In this document: in pieces, positions 8,735 to 17,288 of the stretch
Layout: every line of letters starts with the position of its first letter
Numbering within the stretch: position 1 is the stretch's first letter
Source: an uncultured Lachnospiraceae bacterium
Lineage (GTDB): Bacteria; Bacillota; Clostridia; Lachnospirales; Lachnospiraceae
Direction of reading: 5' to 3'
Assembly (NCBI GenBank): GCA_947629865.1
Contig: CANRFJ010000001.1
Location: 169,590 to 233,589, forward strand
DNA length: 64,000 nucleotides
The notes under the pieces: model-generated
Told to the model about the DNA's origin: nothing
What the model saw: only the letters and a program-made list of their open reading frames with translations
Databases searched by the model: none
Position numbers and translations under genes: made by a program

Positions 8735-11700
8735 ATGGACAAGAATGCAATCAAGAAATATGCTGTATGGGCAAGGCGTGAACTGATCGAGCGCGTCTCC
8801 CAGAAGGCTTTACAATACGGGATCACAGCGGATGGAAAAGCTGACCCGAATGCGGACAGTGTAAACGGACGGCTTCTTTCCGACATTGAGAAGAAGCAGC
8901 GGCAGGCGCTCATTCACAAGGTAAATGAGCAGGGATACGAACAGGTCATGGAGAAAGTTGCCTATACCTGGTTCAACCGTTTTGCCGCGCTCCGCTTCAT
9001 GGAGGTCAATGGCTATCTTCCTTCCCATGTGCGGGTGTTCACCAATGACGAGGGCGAGTTCAAGCCGCAAATTTTGTCCGAGGCTATCCATCTCGATTTG
9101 GACGGTCTCAATATGGACAAGGTCTATGAACTGAAGAACGCCAATAAGGATGAGGAACTGTTCAAGTATCTTCTCATCGTGCAGTGTAATGCGTTGAATA
9201 AAATTTTGCCGGATATGTTCCAGCGTATAGAGGACTACACAGAGTTGCTTCTGCCGGATTATCTCCTGCGTGAAGGCAGCGTAATTGAGACAATGGTCAA
9301 AGAACTTGATGAAAACAATTGGATTGATGAAGTAGAAATAATTGGTTGGCTCTATCAATATTATATTTCAGAAAAACATGAAGAGGTTGTTAATTCGCTT
9401 TACGGCAAAGGAATAAGAAAAGAGGACATTCCTGCGGCTACCCAGCTTTTTACGACAGATTGGGTTGTTCGTTATATGGTTGACAATTCGCTTGGTAGAT
9501 ATTGGGTTGAAAGAAATCCTAACAGCAAATTGATAGAAAAGTTGGAATATTATGTTCCTTCAAATACACAGCCTACAGAAGTTAAAGTTGATCCTACACA
9601 AATAGAGTTCTTTGATCCCTGCCTTGGCTCTGGACATATATTGTCATATGCATTTGATGTATTCATGGAAATATACAGAGACTGTGGATTTACCGACAGG
9701 GAGGCTACTGAAAAGATACTAAAATATAATCTATGGGGATTAGACGTCGACGACAGAGCCTTTCAGTTAGCATCATTTGCGATAATGATGAAGGCCAGGA
9801 GATACAACCGAAGGATATTCTCTGCTAATATTCATTTGAATATTTCAGCCATACAGGAAAGTAATGATTTACCCACTAACCCTATGTATGATGGTGCCTC
9901 TGCTGAGATTGCCAAAATTGGATGTGAATTGGTGACGGCTTACAAAGATGCAAAAGGAATAGGATCGTTACTTACAGCGCCAAATGTTGAAGTGGGTATT
10001 TTAATAGATTATTTGGCTATGTTTGATGAAGAGGCAGTAAGTCACGTTGGCAAACTTGCTTGGAATAATTCTGTTTACAGTGAAATTCGGAAACTAATCG
10101 TGCAAACTGAAATAATGCAAAAGCGTTACACCATTGTTTGCACTAATCCGCCATATATGAACAACTTGAAAGGTGAACTCAAGAAGTACATTTTTAAGAA
10201 TTACAAGGATTACTCTGGTGACATTTTCAGTGCATTTATTGTTAGAAATCTTTCTTATACGAAGTCAGATGGTTATGCATCGTTTATGACACCTAATGTT
10301 TGGATGTTTATTAAGAGCTTTGAGAAATTGCGCAGTATGCTTATTTCTCAGAAGAGTATTACCTCTTTTCTTCTGCTTGCGAAAGGAGCGTTCTATAAGG
10401 AGGCAACAGTTGATATCTGTAGTTTTGTTGTCTCTAATACCAAGGGTGTAGAAGGTAATTATATTAGACTCGAACAATACAAAGGAGATATGGAAACGCA
10501 AAAAAACGCTTTTCTAAACAGGCATAAAGTAAAAGAGGACGGTAACATTTTCTATCGCTATATGGAGCAGTTTTCTTCAATTCCTGGCAATCCATTGGCT
10601 TTTTGGATAAGCGATAGTTTATTGAATACTTTTAAGAATAAATCTATAGATTCAATCACAACCTCAAAAGCTGGAATCGTATCGGGAAATGATGCATTAT
10701 TTCTGCGTTTTTGGTATGAAATCGCATTCTCAAATATTACGTTGGATGCAAACAATTTTGATAACCAGCAAGCGTATAAGTGGGTTCCAATCAACAAAGG
10801 AGGGGGCTTTAGGCGATACTATGGAAACCATGAATATATCATTAACATTTATGATTTGTGGAACTCACCTGAGAAGGTTAACGAATCTGTGAGAAGAAGT
10901 GAACCGGGATATTACTTCAAAAAAGCGATGACATGGTCATATGTAACTACCGGAAAGTCTTCGTTCAGATATACTAACAACAAGACCTCGGCAACGGCAG
11001 CGCCGAATTTATTCTTTAATAGCGATGAAGAGTTATTTTATACTCTTGCATTTACGAATTGTTGTATAACGCAGAATTACCTAGATCTCTTGAATCCAAC
11101 AATAAACCTAAACGTAACAAACGTTTCCACTTTGCCAATTATCATAAATGAGGAAAAGAAACACACAGTTATTGATTTGTGCAAAAGAAATATTGAGTAT
11201 TGTAAAAATGATTGGGATGCGTTTGAAACCTCATGGGATTTTCAGTCTCATCCACTTGCGCCTATGGCATATGAGCGCCAGGAGCAGTTGAACGCAGGAA
11301 TGAACTCTGAGGAGCGCAAGAAAGTTGTCACCTTGCTTTCGGAACGCTACAGATGTTGGGAGCAGGAATGTGAGTATCGATTCTCGGAGCTGAAGAAGAA
11401 TGAGGAAGAATTGAACCGAATCTTTATTGACATCTACGGCCTGCAGGATGAACTGACACCGGATGTTGAGGATAAGGATGTTACAGTTCGCAAGGCGGAT
11501 ATAAAACGAGATGTTCACAGTCTAATGTCTTATGCTGTGGGTTGTATGTTTGGAAGATATAGTATATATAAACCAGGGCTGCTCTTTGCTGGTGAGTCAT
11601 ATTCACGTCAAACGTTTGTTGAGAAGCTAAATGACCAGTTGCATGTCATCACGCAGGAGCAATTGGTATATGAGTATAGAACAAATGGGATTATTATAGA

Positions 11701-12295
11701 CGAAATGTTTGAACCGGATGCGGATAATATTATTCCTATCTGTGATGACGAATACTTTGAGGATGATATTGTCGGTCGTTTCGTGAAGTTTATTGAGATG
11801 GTTTACGGTAAGGAAACTCTTGAGAAGAACTTAAGGTTTATTGCCGATGCCCTTGGCGGCAAGGAAACATCCCGCGAGGTGATCCGTAACTATTTTATGA
11901 ATGATTTTTACAAAGATCATTGCAAGATTTATCAGAAACGTCCGATTTACTGGCTTTTTGATTCCGGCAAGAAGAACGGATTCAAGTGTCTGATTTATAT
12001 GCACCGCTATCAGCCGGATACCATTGCCCGTATCCGCACAGACTATGTGCATGAGCAGCAGTCCCGTTACCGCACTGCCATTGCGGATTTAGAGCAACGC
12101 ATCAACGGTGCATCAACTTCCGAGCGCGTGAAGCTGAACAAGGAGCTTACAAGGCTTCAGGTGCAGGCGGCGGAACTTACGGAATATGAAGAAAAAATTC
12201 ATCATCTTGCGGATCAGATGATTCGTATTGATTTAGATGATGGGGTAAAGCATAATTATGAGATTTTCAAGGATGTGTTGGCGAAGATAAAGTGA
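8735..12295 (+). CDS. pglX: BREX adenine-specific DNA methyltransferase PglX
   Basis: 1186 residues. PglX methylates adenine in a non-palindromic site to mark host DNA in BREX. The SAM-binding motif I is DPCLGSGH near residue 294 and the catalytic motif IV is NPPY near residue 470. The target-recognition part lies after it, and the family ending is IDLDDGVKHNY. Base composition changes inside the gene: from roughly 9300 to 11230 it is clearly AT-richer than the first 550 bases and the last kilobase, as if the methylase core and recognition region had been exchanged. A relic with a related 3' end lies at 25747-26030. The gene overlaps nothing and is followed 7 bases later by a non-BREX gene. 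Confidence 0.92.
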   Translation: MDKNAIKKYAVWARRELIERVSQKALQYGITADGKADPNADSVNGRLLSDIEKKQRQALIHKVNEQGYEQVMEKVAYTWFNRFAALRFMEVNGYLPSHVRVFTNDEGEFKPQILSEAIHLDLDGLNMDKVYELKNANKDEELFKYLLIVQCNALNKILPDMFQRIEDYTELLLPDYLLREGSVIETMVKELDENNWIDEVEIIGWLYQYYISEKHEEVVNSLYGKGIRKEDIPAATQLFTTDWVVRYMVDNSLGRYWVERNPNSKLIEKLEYYVPSNTQPTEVKVDPTQIEFFDPCLGSGHILSYAFDVFMEIYRDCGFTDREATEKILKYNLWGLDVDDRAFQLASFAIMMKARRYNRRIFSANIHLNISAIQESNDLPTNPMYDGASAEIAKIGCELVTAYKDAKGIGSLLTAPNVEVGILIDYLAMFDEEAVSHVGKLAWNNSVYSEIRKLIVQTEIMQKRYTIVCTNPPYMNNLKGELKKYIFKNYKDYSGDIFSAFIVRNLSYTKSDGYASFMTPNVWMFIKSFEKLRSMLISQKSITSFLLLAKGAFYKEATVDICSFVVSNTKGVEGNYIRLEQYKGDMETQKNAFLNRHKVKEDGNIFYRYMEQFSSIPGNPLAFWISDSLLNTFKNKSIDSITTSKAGIVSGNDALFLRFWYEIAFSNITLDANNFDNQQAYKWVPINKGGGFRRYYGNHEYIINIYDLWNSPEKVNESVRRSEPGYYFKKAMTWSYVTTGKSSFRYTNNKTSATAAPNLFFNSDEELFYTLAFTNCCITQNYLDLLNPTINLNVTNVSTLPIIINEEKKHTVIDLCKRNIEYCKNDWDAFETSWDFQSHPLAPMAYERQEQLNAGMNSEERKKVVTLLSERYRCWEQECEYRFSELKKNEEELNRIFIDIYGLQDELTPDVEDKDVTVRKADIKRDVHSLMSYAVGCMFGRYSIYKPGLLFAGESYSRQTFVEKLNDQLHVITQEQLVYEYRTNGIIIDEMFEPDADNIIPICDDEYFEDDIVGRFVKFIEMVYGKETLEKNLRFIADALGGKETSREVIRNYFMNDFYKDHCKIYQKRPIYWLFDSGKKNGFKCLIYMHRYQPDTIARIRTDYVHEQQSRYRTAIADLEQRINGASTSERVKLNKELTRLQVQAAELTEYEEKIHHLADQMIRIDLDDGVKHNYEIFKDVLAKIK

Positions 12296-12302
12296 GGTGC
12301 TT

Positions 12303-13151
12303 ATGAAAAATGTGTTTTTGGACTATCTTCAGTATGAAGGGCTATATAAAAAAATCCAAATTACAGAAGAAAATATAGAGCAATTAATAGAATTTATTGG
12401 TGGGGAATGCAAGATAAGTGTTTATTGCCCAAAATGTCGTGCGGAACGGGTGTTTTCTGCGGAATCTTTTAGGGTACACTCTGATAATGGGTTTAACTCG
12501 GGGGATTTTTTTGTGCATCATTTCCAAGGCAGGTTAGAACGTGCGCAATTTGCAGGAGAAAATCATAGCGTAAAGAATGCTAAAGGATGGAGGCTAAAAA
12601 ACTGGAGTGAACTTAAATTTCCGATTACACTAATGATTACCCTTTGCTGTGCAATGGATAGTACCCATAGATTGGACTATGTTATTCACGCCCATGAAAA
12701 TTATCTGATTAAGATTGGACAGTATCCCTCCATAGCGACATTATCATTCTCTGAATTGGATGAATATAAACATGTGATGAATGATTCTGTTAGAAAAGAA
12801 TTTGGTACAGCTCTTGGGCTGTTCGCAAACGGTGTTGGAATTGGGGCGTATACATATCTGCGAAGGATATTTGAAACCATATTATTGAAGGCTTCGGAGA
12901 CAGCTATAGATGAAGGAAAAATTAAAAAGGTGGTATTCAATGAAGCACGGGTTACTGAAAAAATAAACATGGTCAAAGATGAATTGCCGGAGACAATAGT
13001 TGATAACCCAGTTCTTTATGGCATTATCAGCAAAGGTATTCATGAGTTATCCGAGGAGGAATGTATTGAGTATTTTCCTGTCATGAAAGACAGTATTTTA
13101 CTCATTCTAAATCAGTGGGAGAAAAGAGATGGAGACAAAGAAAAGACTTAA
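12303..13151 (+). CDS. Unknown zinc-ribbon protein inserted in the BREX operon
   Basis: 282 residues from the ATG at 12303 (GAGG lies 5 bases upstream; a GTG at 12297 is in frame but less likely). The N-terminus contains one CPKC pair and a later CC pair, a possible metal site. The C-terminal half is helical, with FLRR/IFETILL-like helices and a conserved-looking KGIHELSEEEC stretch that resembles DUF4145/HEPN-type defence proteins; I cannot confirm this without a profile search. It starts 7 bases after pglX, so it is very likely co-transcribed. This position, between pglX and pglZ, is where BREX clusters accept extra genes. Confidence 0.6.
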   Translation: MKNVFLDYLQYEGLYKKIQITEENIEQLIEFIGGECKISVYCPKCRAERVFSAESFRVHSDNGFNSGDFFVHHFQGRLERAQFAGENHSVKNAKGWRLKNWSELKFPITLMITLCCAMDSTHRLDYVIHAHENYLIKIGQYPSIATLSFSELDEYKHVMNDSVRKEFGTALGLFANGVGIGAYTYLRRIFETILLKASETAIDEGKIKKVVFNEARVTEKINMVKDELPETIVDNPVLYGIISKGIHELSEEECIEYFPVMKDSILLILNQWEKRDGDKEKT

Positions 13152-13204
13152 TGCGTCGATTTCAAAAATTGCTTCGAAGGTAAAAAGTAGTGGAGGTGAA
13201 TGAA

Positions 13205-13909
13205 ATGTTATATAATGTATATTGTGATGAAAGCTGCCATTTGCAGAAAGATAATTCACCGGTAATGGTTCTTGGTGCGATGTATGCTCCGAAAGAAAAA
13301 AAAAGTCAAATATATACGGATATCCGTGCCATTAAAGAGAAACATGGATTGAGCAGTCATTTTGAAATCAAATGGACGAAGGTGTCTGAATCAAAAATTG
13401 ATTTTTATCTGGATGTATTAGATTATTTTTGGCAAAATGATAATCTTCATTATAGAGGACTTGTAGCAACCGGAAAGAATGATTTAGATCACCAGAAGTT
13501 TAATGATGGTGATTATGACCTTTGGTATTATAAAATGTATTTTCGTATGATTGATCCGATTATATGCCAGGAGGACGAGTATTATATTTTGCTTGATATC
13601 AAAGATACAAGAGGTGGAAAGCGTGTCCAAAAATTAAAAGAAGTGCTCTGCAATAATATATATGATTTTAATGGAGAAGTAATCAAATATATTGGACAGA
13701 TTAATTCGTGTGATTCGGAAATATTACAGTTAGCTGATTTGTTCAATGGAGCATTGACATACCATTATCGCGGACTTGAAAAGGCTGAGAGATCAAATTA
13801 TGGAAAGGTTGCTTTTATTGAGAAGTTAAGCGAAAGACAAAATATTGACAAAATAACTTATCGCCAGGCTTCAAAATTTAATCTATTTGTCTGGAGACCG
13901 CAGAGATAG
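13205..13909 (+). CDS. DUF3800 family protein
   Basis: 234 residues. The start NVYCDESCH, the later LLDIKDTRG and the C-terminal SEILQLADLFNGAL are hallmarks of DUF3800, a family with an RNase H-like fold and conserved acidic residues, often found in phage and defence loci. Here D8, E9 and the D of LQLADL are visible, so the presumed metal site is intact. The ATG at 13205 is chosen because GGAGGTG precedes it by 6 bases. It is the second gene of the three-gene insertion between pglX and pglZ and is followed 11 bases later by the third. Its molecular role is not established; a nuclease is a reasonable guess. Confidence 0.75.
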   Translation: MLYNVYCDESCHLQKDNSPVMVLGAMYAPKEKKSQIYTDIRAIKEKHGLSSHFEIKWTKVSESKIDFYLDVLDYFWQNDNLHYRGLVATGKNDLDHQKFNDGDYDLWYYKMYFRMIDPIICQEDEYYILLDIKDTRGGKRVQKLKEVLCNNIYDFNGEVIKYIGQINSCDSEILQLADLFNGALTYHYRGLEKAERSNYGKVAFIEKLSERQNIDKITYRQASKFNLFVWRPQR

Positions 13910-13920
13910 GGAGATAAGAT

Positions 13921-14514
13921 ATGGAAGAGAAACTAAAGCCGATTGAAATCAATAAAGAGGACACAATTTCCGGCATTTTTGACAGATGCCATGAGATTTT
14001 CAAAAATACGATCGCAACAAAAGACAGACCGACATTCGGAAATAGAGAGATTTATGTGCCTATTACATGGATTGAGAATAAGGCGGAAATTTTCTGGCAT
14101 TCAGCAAGTATAGAACAGAAGCTACGGTTAGACATAAAACCATGTAATAATGATATTACAGCTGCGCATTGCGAAGAGAACTGTGTGACTGGTATAGATT
14201 CTATAATATTGAGTAATGGAGACGTAAGAGAAAAATGTATTTACCGGGCAGTTCGTATAGGCTGGATTAGTGAAGTCATCAATATGTATAATGCAGGTGA
14301 TCTGCGAGTGAGATATTGGGAGAAGGTCAATTCTAAAAAACGAAAGCGATTATATTTACAGTATTTGGAAGACGAAATAAATTATTTGGTTATTTTTGAA
14401 GAAAAGAGTCAGAAAAGGGTTCGTCTGATAACTGCCTATCCGGTGTTCTTCATTAGTGCGAAAAAGGACTATGAGAAAGATTACCAAAACTACATAAAAA
14501 CAGTTTCAAAATAA
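13921..14514 (+). CDS. Unknown protein paired with the DUF3800 gene
   Basis: 197 residues, not recognised with certainty. The C-terminal third (RLYLQYLEDEINYLVIFEE, then RLITAYPVFFISAKKDYEKD) is the layout seen in small barnase/EndoU/RelE-like nuclease domains of phage origin: a strand-rich core ending with an AYP-type strand and a charged tail. I treat that only as a possibility. It begins 11 bases after the DUF3800 gene, so the two probably act together. It ends the accessory insert: a weak hairpin follows and pglZ restarts after a 160-base gap. Confidence 0.55.
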   Translation: MEEKLKPIEINKEDTISGIFDRCHEIFKNTIATKDRPTFGNREIYVPITWIENKAEIFWHSASIEQKLRLDIKPCNNDITAAHCEENCVTGIDSIILSNGDVREKCIYRAVRIGWISEVINMYNAGDLRVRYWEKVNSKKRKRLYLQYLEDEINYLVIFEEKSQKRVRLITAYPVFFISAKKDYEKDYQNYIKTVSK

Positions 14515-14518
14515 AAAA

Positions 14519-14550
14519 CCGGCAATCGCTATGCAAAAGCCGGATTCTCC
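14519..14550 (+). terminator. Weak hairpin after the accessory genes
   Basis: CCGGC (14519-14523) pairs with GCCGG (14539-14543), followed by a T-rich but interrupted tail. It falls in the 160-base gap between the accessory genes and pglZ. It could be a partial terminator that separates the insert from pglZ; the short stem makes this uncertain. Confidence 0.35.
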
Positions 14551-14675
14551 TTCTAAACATGTTAGATGAGTTACTATTATTATATGCATAAAAGAGGAAA
14601 ATGTCAAGTTGTTGTGGAAAAAATTTTGGAAACCAAAATTGTGGAAAACATCAGGAAATATCAGGAGGCTGAGAT

Positions 14676-17270
14676 ATGGATTCAGATAAGATTATACAGG
14701 AATTGAATCAACGATTTGCCGCCCCACTGCCGGAGTTCTATAAGCGCCGCATTGTATTTTGGAAAGACGAAGACGGAGAATTCCGGGATAGGATAGATGA
14801 GGTGACATTGAATAATGCAAAGCTGTTGGTACTGACAGGTACTAATAACTTTGCTGCGAAAAAACTGCTGTCAGTGGATGACACCACGAATAATTATCTG
14901 GTATATTGTCCGTTGTCTTTCGAGAAACAGGAAGACAACTGGCTTCTTGATATTGAATTATATAGTGAAGAGTTCCGGGCGGATCTGATCTCTATCTGGA
15001 TGGATGAGCTGGGTATTCCACAGGTACATGCGATGCGTAAACAGGTAAAGGAATACCAGAAGTATTTTAATGCTAAGGTGCGAAGAGACAAGATTGCAGG
15101 ACAGAGCAAAATGCCGACGGTTCCGGCACAGCTTCACATGGCGGTTATGGGAGCCCTTGGTGGCCTGAAGGATGTTTCGCCTGTAGCAATCATGAAGGAA
15201 GTACTGAAGGCCGGTCTGGATATCGATACGAACCATCTGTATCAAGAGTTTGTCAATTACGGAGCAGATAAAGCGTTTTGGCGCATGGCGAAGCAGGGAT
15301 CCGGATATGATGCTGAGCAGAAGGATATTGCTCAGATGGCAACACATCTGCTTCTGACGGCAGCCACAAGAACAATACGTCTGGAATATCTGGCGGGACT
15401 TGACGGCTGGATTTCGTCACCGCATCAGGCGTTCTGTTATGACTTTGTTTCAGATTGGCTGCATAGTGACGATCAGGAGCAATTTTCAGAGATAGCCAAA
15501 ACGGTAGAAGATGAACTAAAGCTTCCTCAAAGGTTCATGAAGCTGGAAGTTAGTGATTTGGTAGATACAGAGATCTTCCCATGTTTGGACGAAGTGATCC
15601 TGATTAAACTGATGACGGAGATCAGCGACCATATCATTGATGTGGACGCAATCAGGAGAACGGTGGAAAAGCGTCGGACGACAGTGGGCTATGCACAGGT
15701 CAGGGATTACTATGAAGGAATCCTGCAGGTGGCCAACATGCAGGCATTTTATAAAGAGCATACGACAGGCTTTCATTCGGCAGAGGCAAAGAAAGTATGG
15801 AAGGAATACACATCGGAGTATTATAGGATGGATACTTATTACCGGCTGTTCCATAAAAGCTACGGTGAGAGCCTGAAGTCTTATAATTCAGATCTTCATG
15901 ACCTGTTCCGCTCTGTTATGGAAAAGGTGGAGGGGTTGTACAAGAACTGGTTTCTGGGACAGCTTGGCGGAAACTGGTCTGCTGTGTGTTCAGAGGAATT
16001 GGCGAAATACGGACGGATTCTGGAGGTGCCGCAGCAAGTGGACTTTTATAAGAACAGAATCCAGAATGCGGACAGCAGGGTGTTTGTCGTTATCTCTGAT
16101 GCTCTGCGTTATGAGGTGGCAGCTTCACTGACAGAACAGCTTCGGAGAGAGACACAGGCGGATGTAAAGCTTCAGGACGTCCAGGGAATCTTTCCGACAA
16201 TCACAAAGTTTGGTATGGCAGCGCTGCTTCCGCATAACGAGCTGGAAGTCGAGCTGCATGGTGATGTGCTGAAGGTCATGGCGGACGGTGTATCTACGGA
16301 TGCAGGATATCGAGACAAAGTGTTGAAATCTGCAAGACCAAACAGCGTGGCAATCAAGTACAACGATTTGGTGAGTGTAAAGAGAGCTGACCGGAGTGCG
16401 ATGGTCAAGGGTATGGATGTCGTGTATATTTATCACGATACTATTGATGAGGCGAGTCACACGGCGGATTCGATGGTGTTTCCTGCCTGTGATGAGGCGA
16501 TTCAGGAACTGAAGAACCTGACGAAAATCATCTGCAATGATTTCGGCGCAACGCATATCCTGTTCACAGCGGATCACGGATTTCTTTATACATATAGTCC
16601 GCTGACGGAGGATGATAAGATTGACAAGACGGGATTTATCAATCGCATTGTGGAATATGGAAGACGCTTTGCTATTATGCAGAAAGATGCTGATCCGGAT
16701 TATCTGCAGAAGGTACAGTTTCTCGAAGGCAAGTCTGAATATGACGCATTTGCGCCGAAGGAAAATGTACGGATTAAGATGAGCGGCAGCGGTCTGAATT
16801 TTGTGCATGGCGGCATCAGTCTGCAGGAGATGGTCGTCCCTGTGATTGATTATCATTTTTTGAGGAACCAGAATAAGCAATATCAGAGAAACCAGAAGAA
16901 GTATGATACGAAGCCAGTAGAGATAAGTCTTCTGTCAGCAACGCATAAGGTTAGTAATATGATTTTCTCGCTGAACTTTTACCAGAAAGAGCCGGTGGGA
17001 GATAATCGTGAGGCGGCGACTTATCAGCTATATTTCACAGATAGTAATGGTAAACAAATTAGTGATGTTGCGAAGATCATTGCGGATAAGACCAGCGATA
17101 ACGGACAGGAACGGACATTCCGGTGTAGTTTTAATTTGAAGTCGTTGAAATATGACAATAAGGAAATTTATTATCTTGTCATTACAGATGCGGATGGTTT
17201 GATTGTGGCCCGTGAAGAGTTCCAGATAGACATTGCTTTTGCAGTGGATGAATTTGATTTTTTCAGTTAA
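14676..17270 (+). CDS. pglZ: BREX protein PglZ (BrxZ)
   Basis: 864 residues. PglZ has an alkaline-phosphatase-like domain: RVFVVISDALRYEV with the metal-binding Asp at residue 475, and further on ILFTADHGFLYTY, both typical of the family. The C-terminal part ends in beta-rich sequence common to type 1 PglZ proteins. The start is the ATG at 14676, behind a strong AGGAGG. Together with BrxB, BrxC and PglX it forms the methylation/exclusion machinery; it is essential for BREX, although its enzymatic substrate is not settled. It ends 18 bases before brxL, so these two form the last block of the operon. Confidence 0.93.
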   Translation: MDSDKIIQELNQRFAAPLPEFYKRRIVFWKDEDGEFRDRIDEVTLNNAKLLVLTGTNNFAAKKLLSVDDTTNNYLVYCPLSFEKQEDNWLLDIELYSEEFRADLISIWMDELGIPQVHAMRKQVKEYQKYFNAKVRRDKIAGQSKMPTVPAQLHMAVMGALGGLKDVSPVAIMKEVLKAGLDIDTNHLYQEFVNYGADKAFWRMAKQGSGYDAEQKDIAQMATHLLLTAATRTIRLEYLAGLDGWISSPHQAFCYDFVSDWLHSDDQEQFSEIAKTVEDELKLPQRFMKLEVSDLVDTEIFPCLDEVILIKLMTEISDHIIDVDAIRRTVEKRRTTVGYAQVRDYYEGILQVANMQAFYKEHTTGFHSAEAKKVWKEYTSEYYRMDTYYRLFHKSYGESLKSYNSDLHDLFRSVMEKVEGLYKNWFLGQLGGNWSAVCSEELAKYGRILEVPQQVDFYKNRIQNADSRVFVVISDALRYEVAASLTEQLRRETQADVKLQDVQGIFPTITKFGMAALLPHNELEVELHGDVLKVMADGVSTDAGYRDKVLKSARPNSVAIKYNDLVSVKRADRSAMVKGMDVVYIYHDTIDEASHTADSMVFPACDEAIQELKNLTKIICNDFGATHILFTADHGFLYTYSPLTEDDKIDKTGFINRIVEYGRRFAIMQKDADPDYLQKVQFLEGKSEYDAFAPKENVRIKMSGSGLNFVHGGISLQEMVVPVIDYHFLRNQNKQYQRNQKKYDTKPVEISLLSATHKVSNMIFSLNFYQKEPVGDNREAATYQLYFTDSNGKQISDVAKIIADKTSDNGQERTFRCSFNLKSLKYDNKEIYYLVITDADGLIVAREEFQIDIAFAVDEFDFFS

Positions 17271-17288
17271 GGTGGAAGGAGAGTAAAG

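Noticed and set aside
16125..16880. Long open frame antisense to pglZ (251 codons)
   Set aside because: It is the mirror of well-supported coding sequence, has no ribosome binding site and no recognisable motif.
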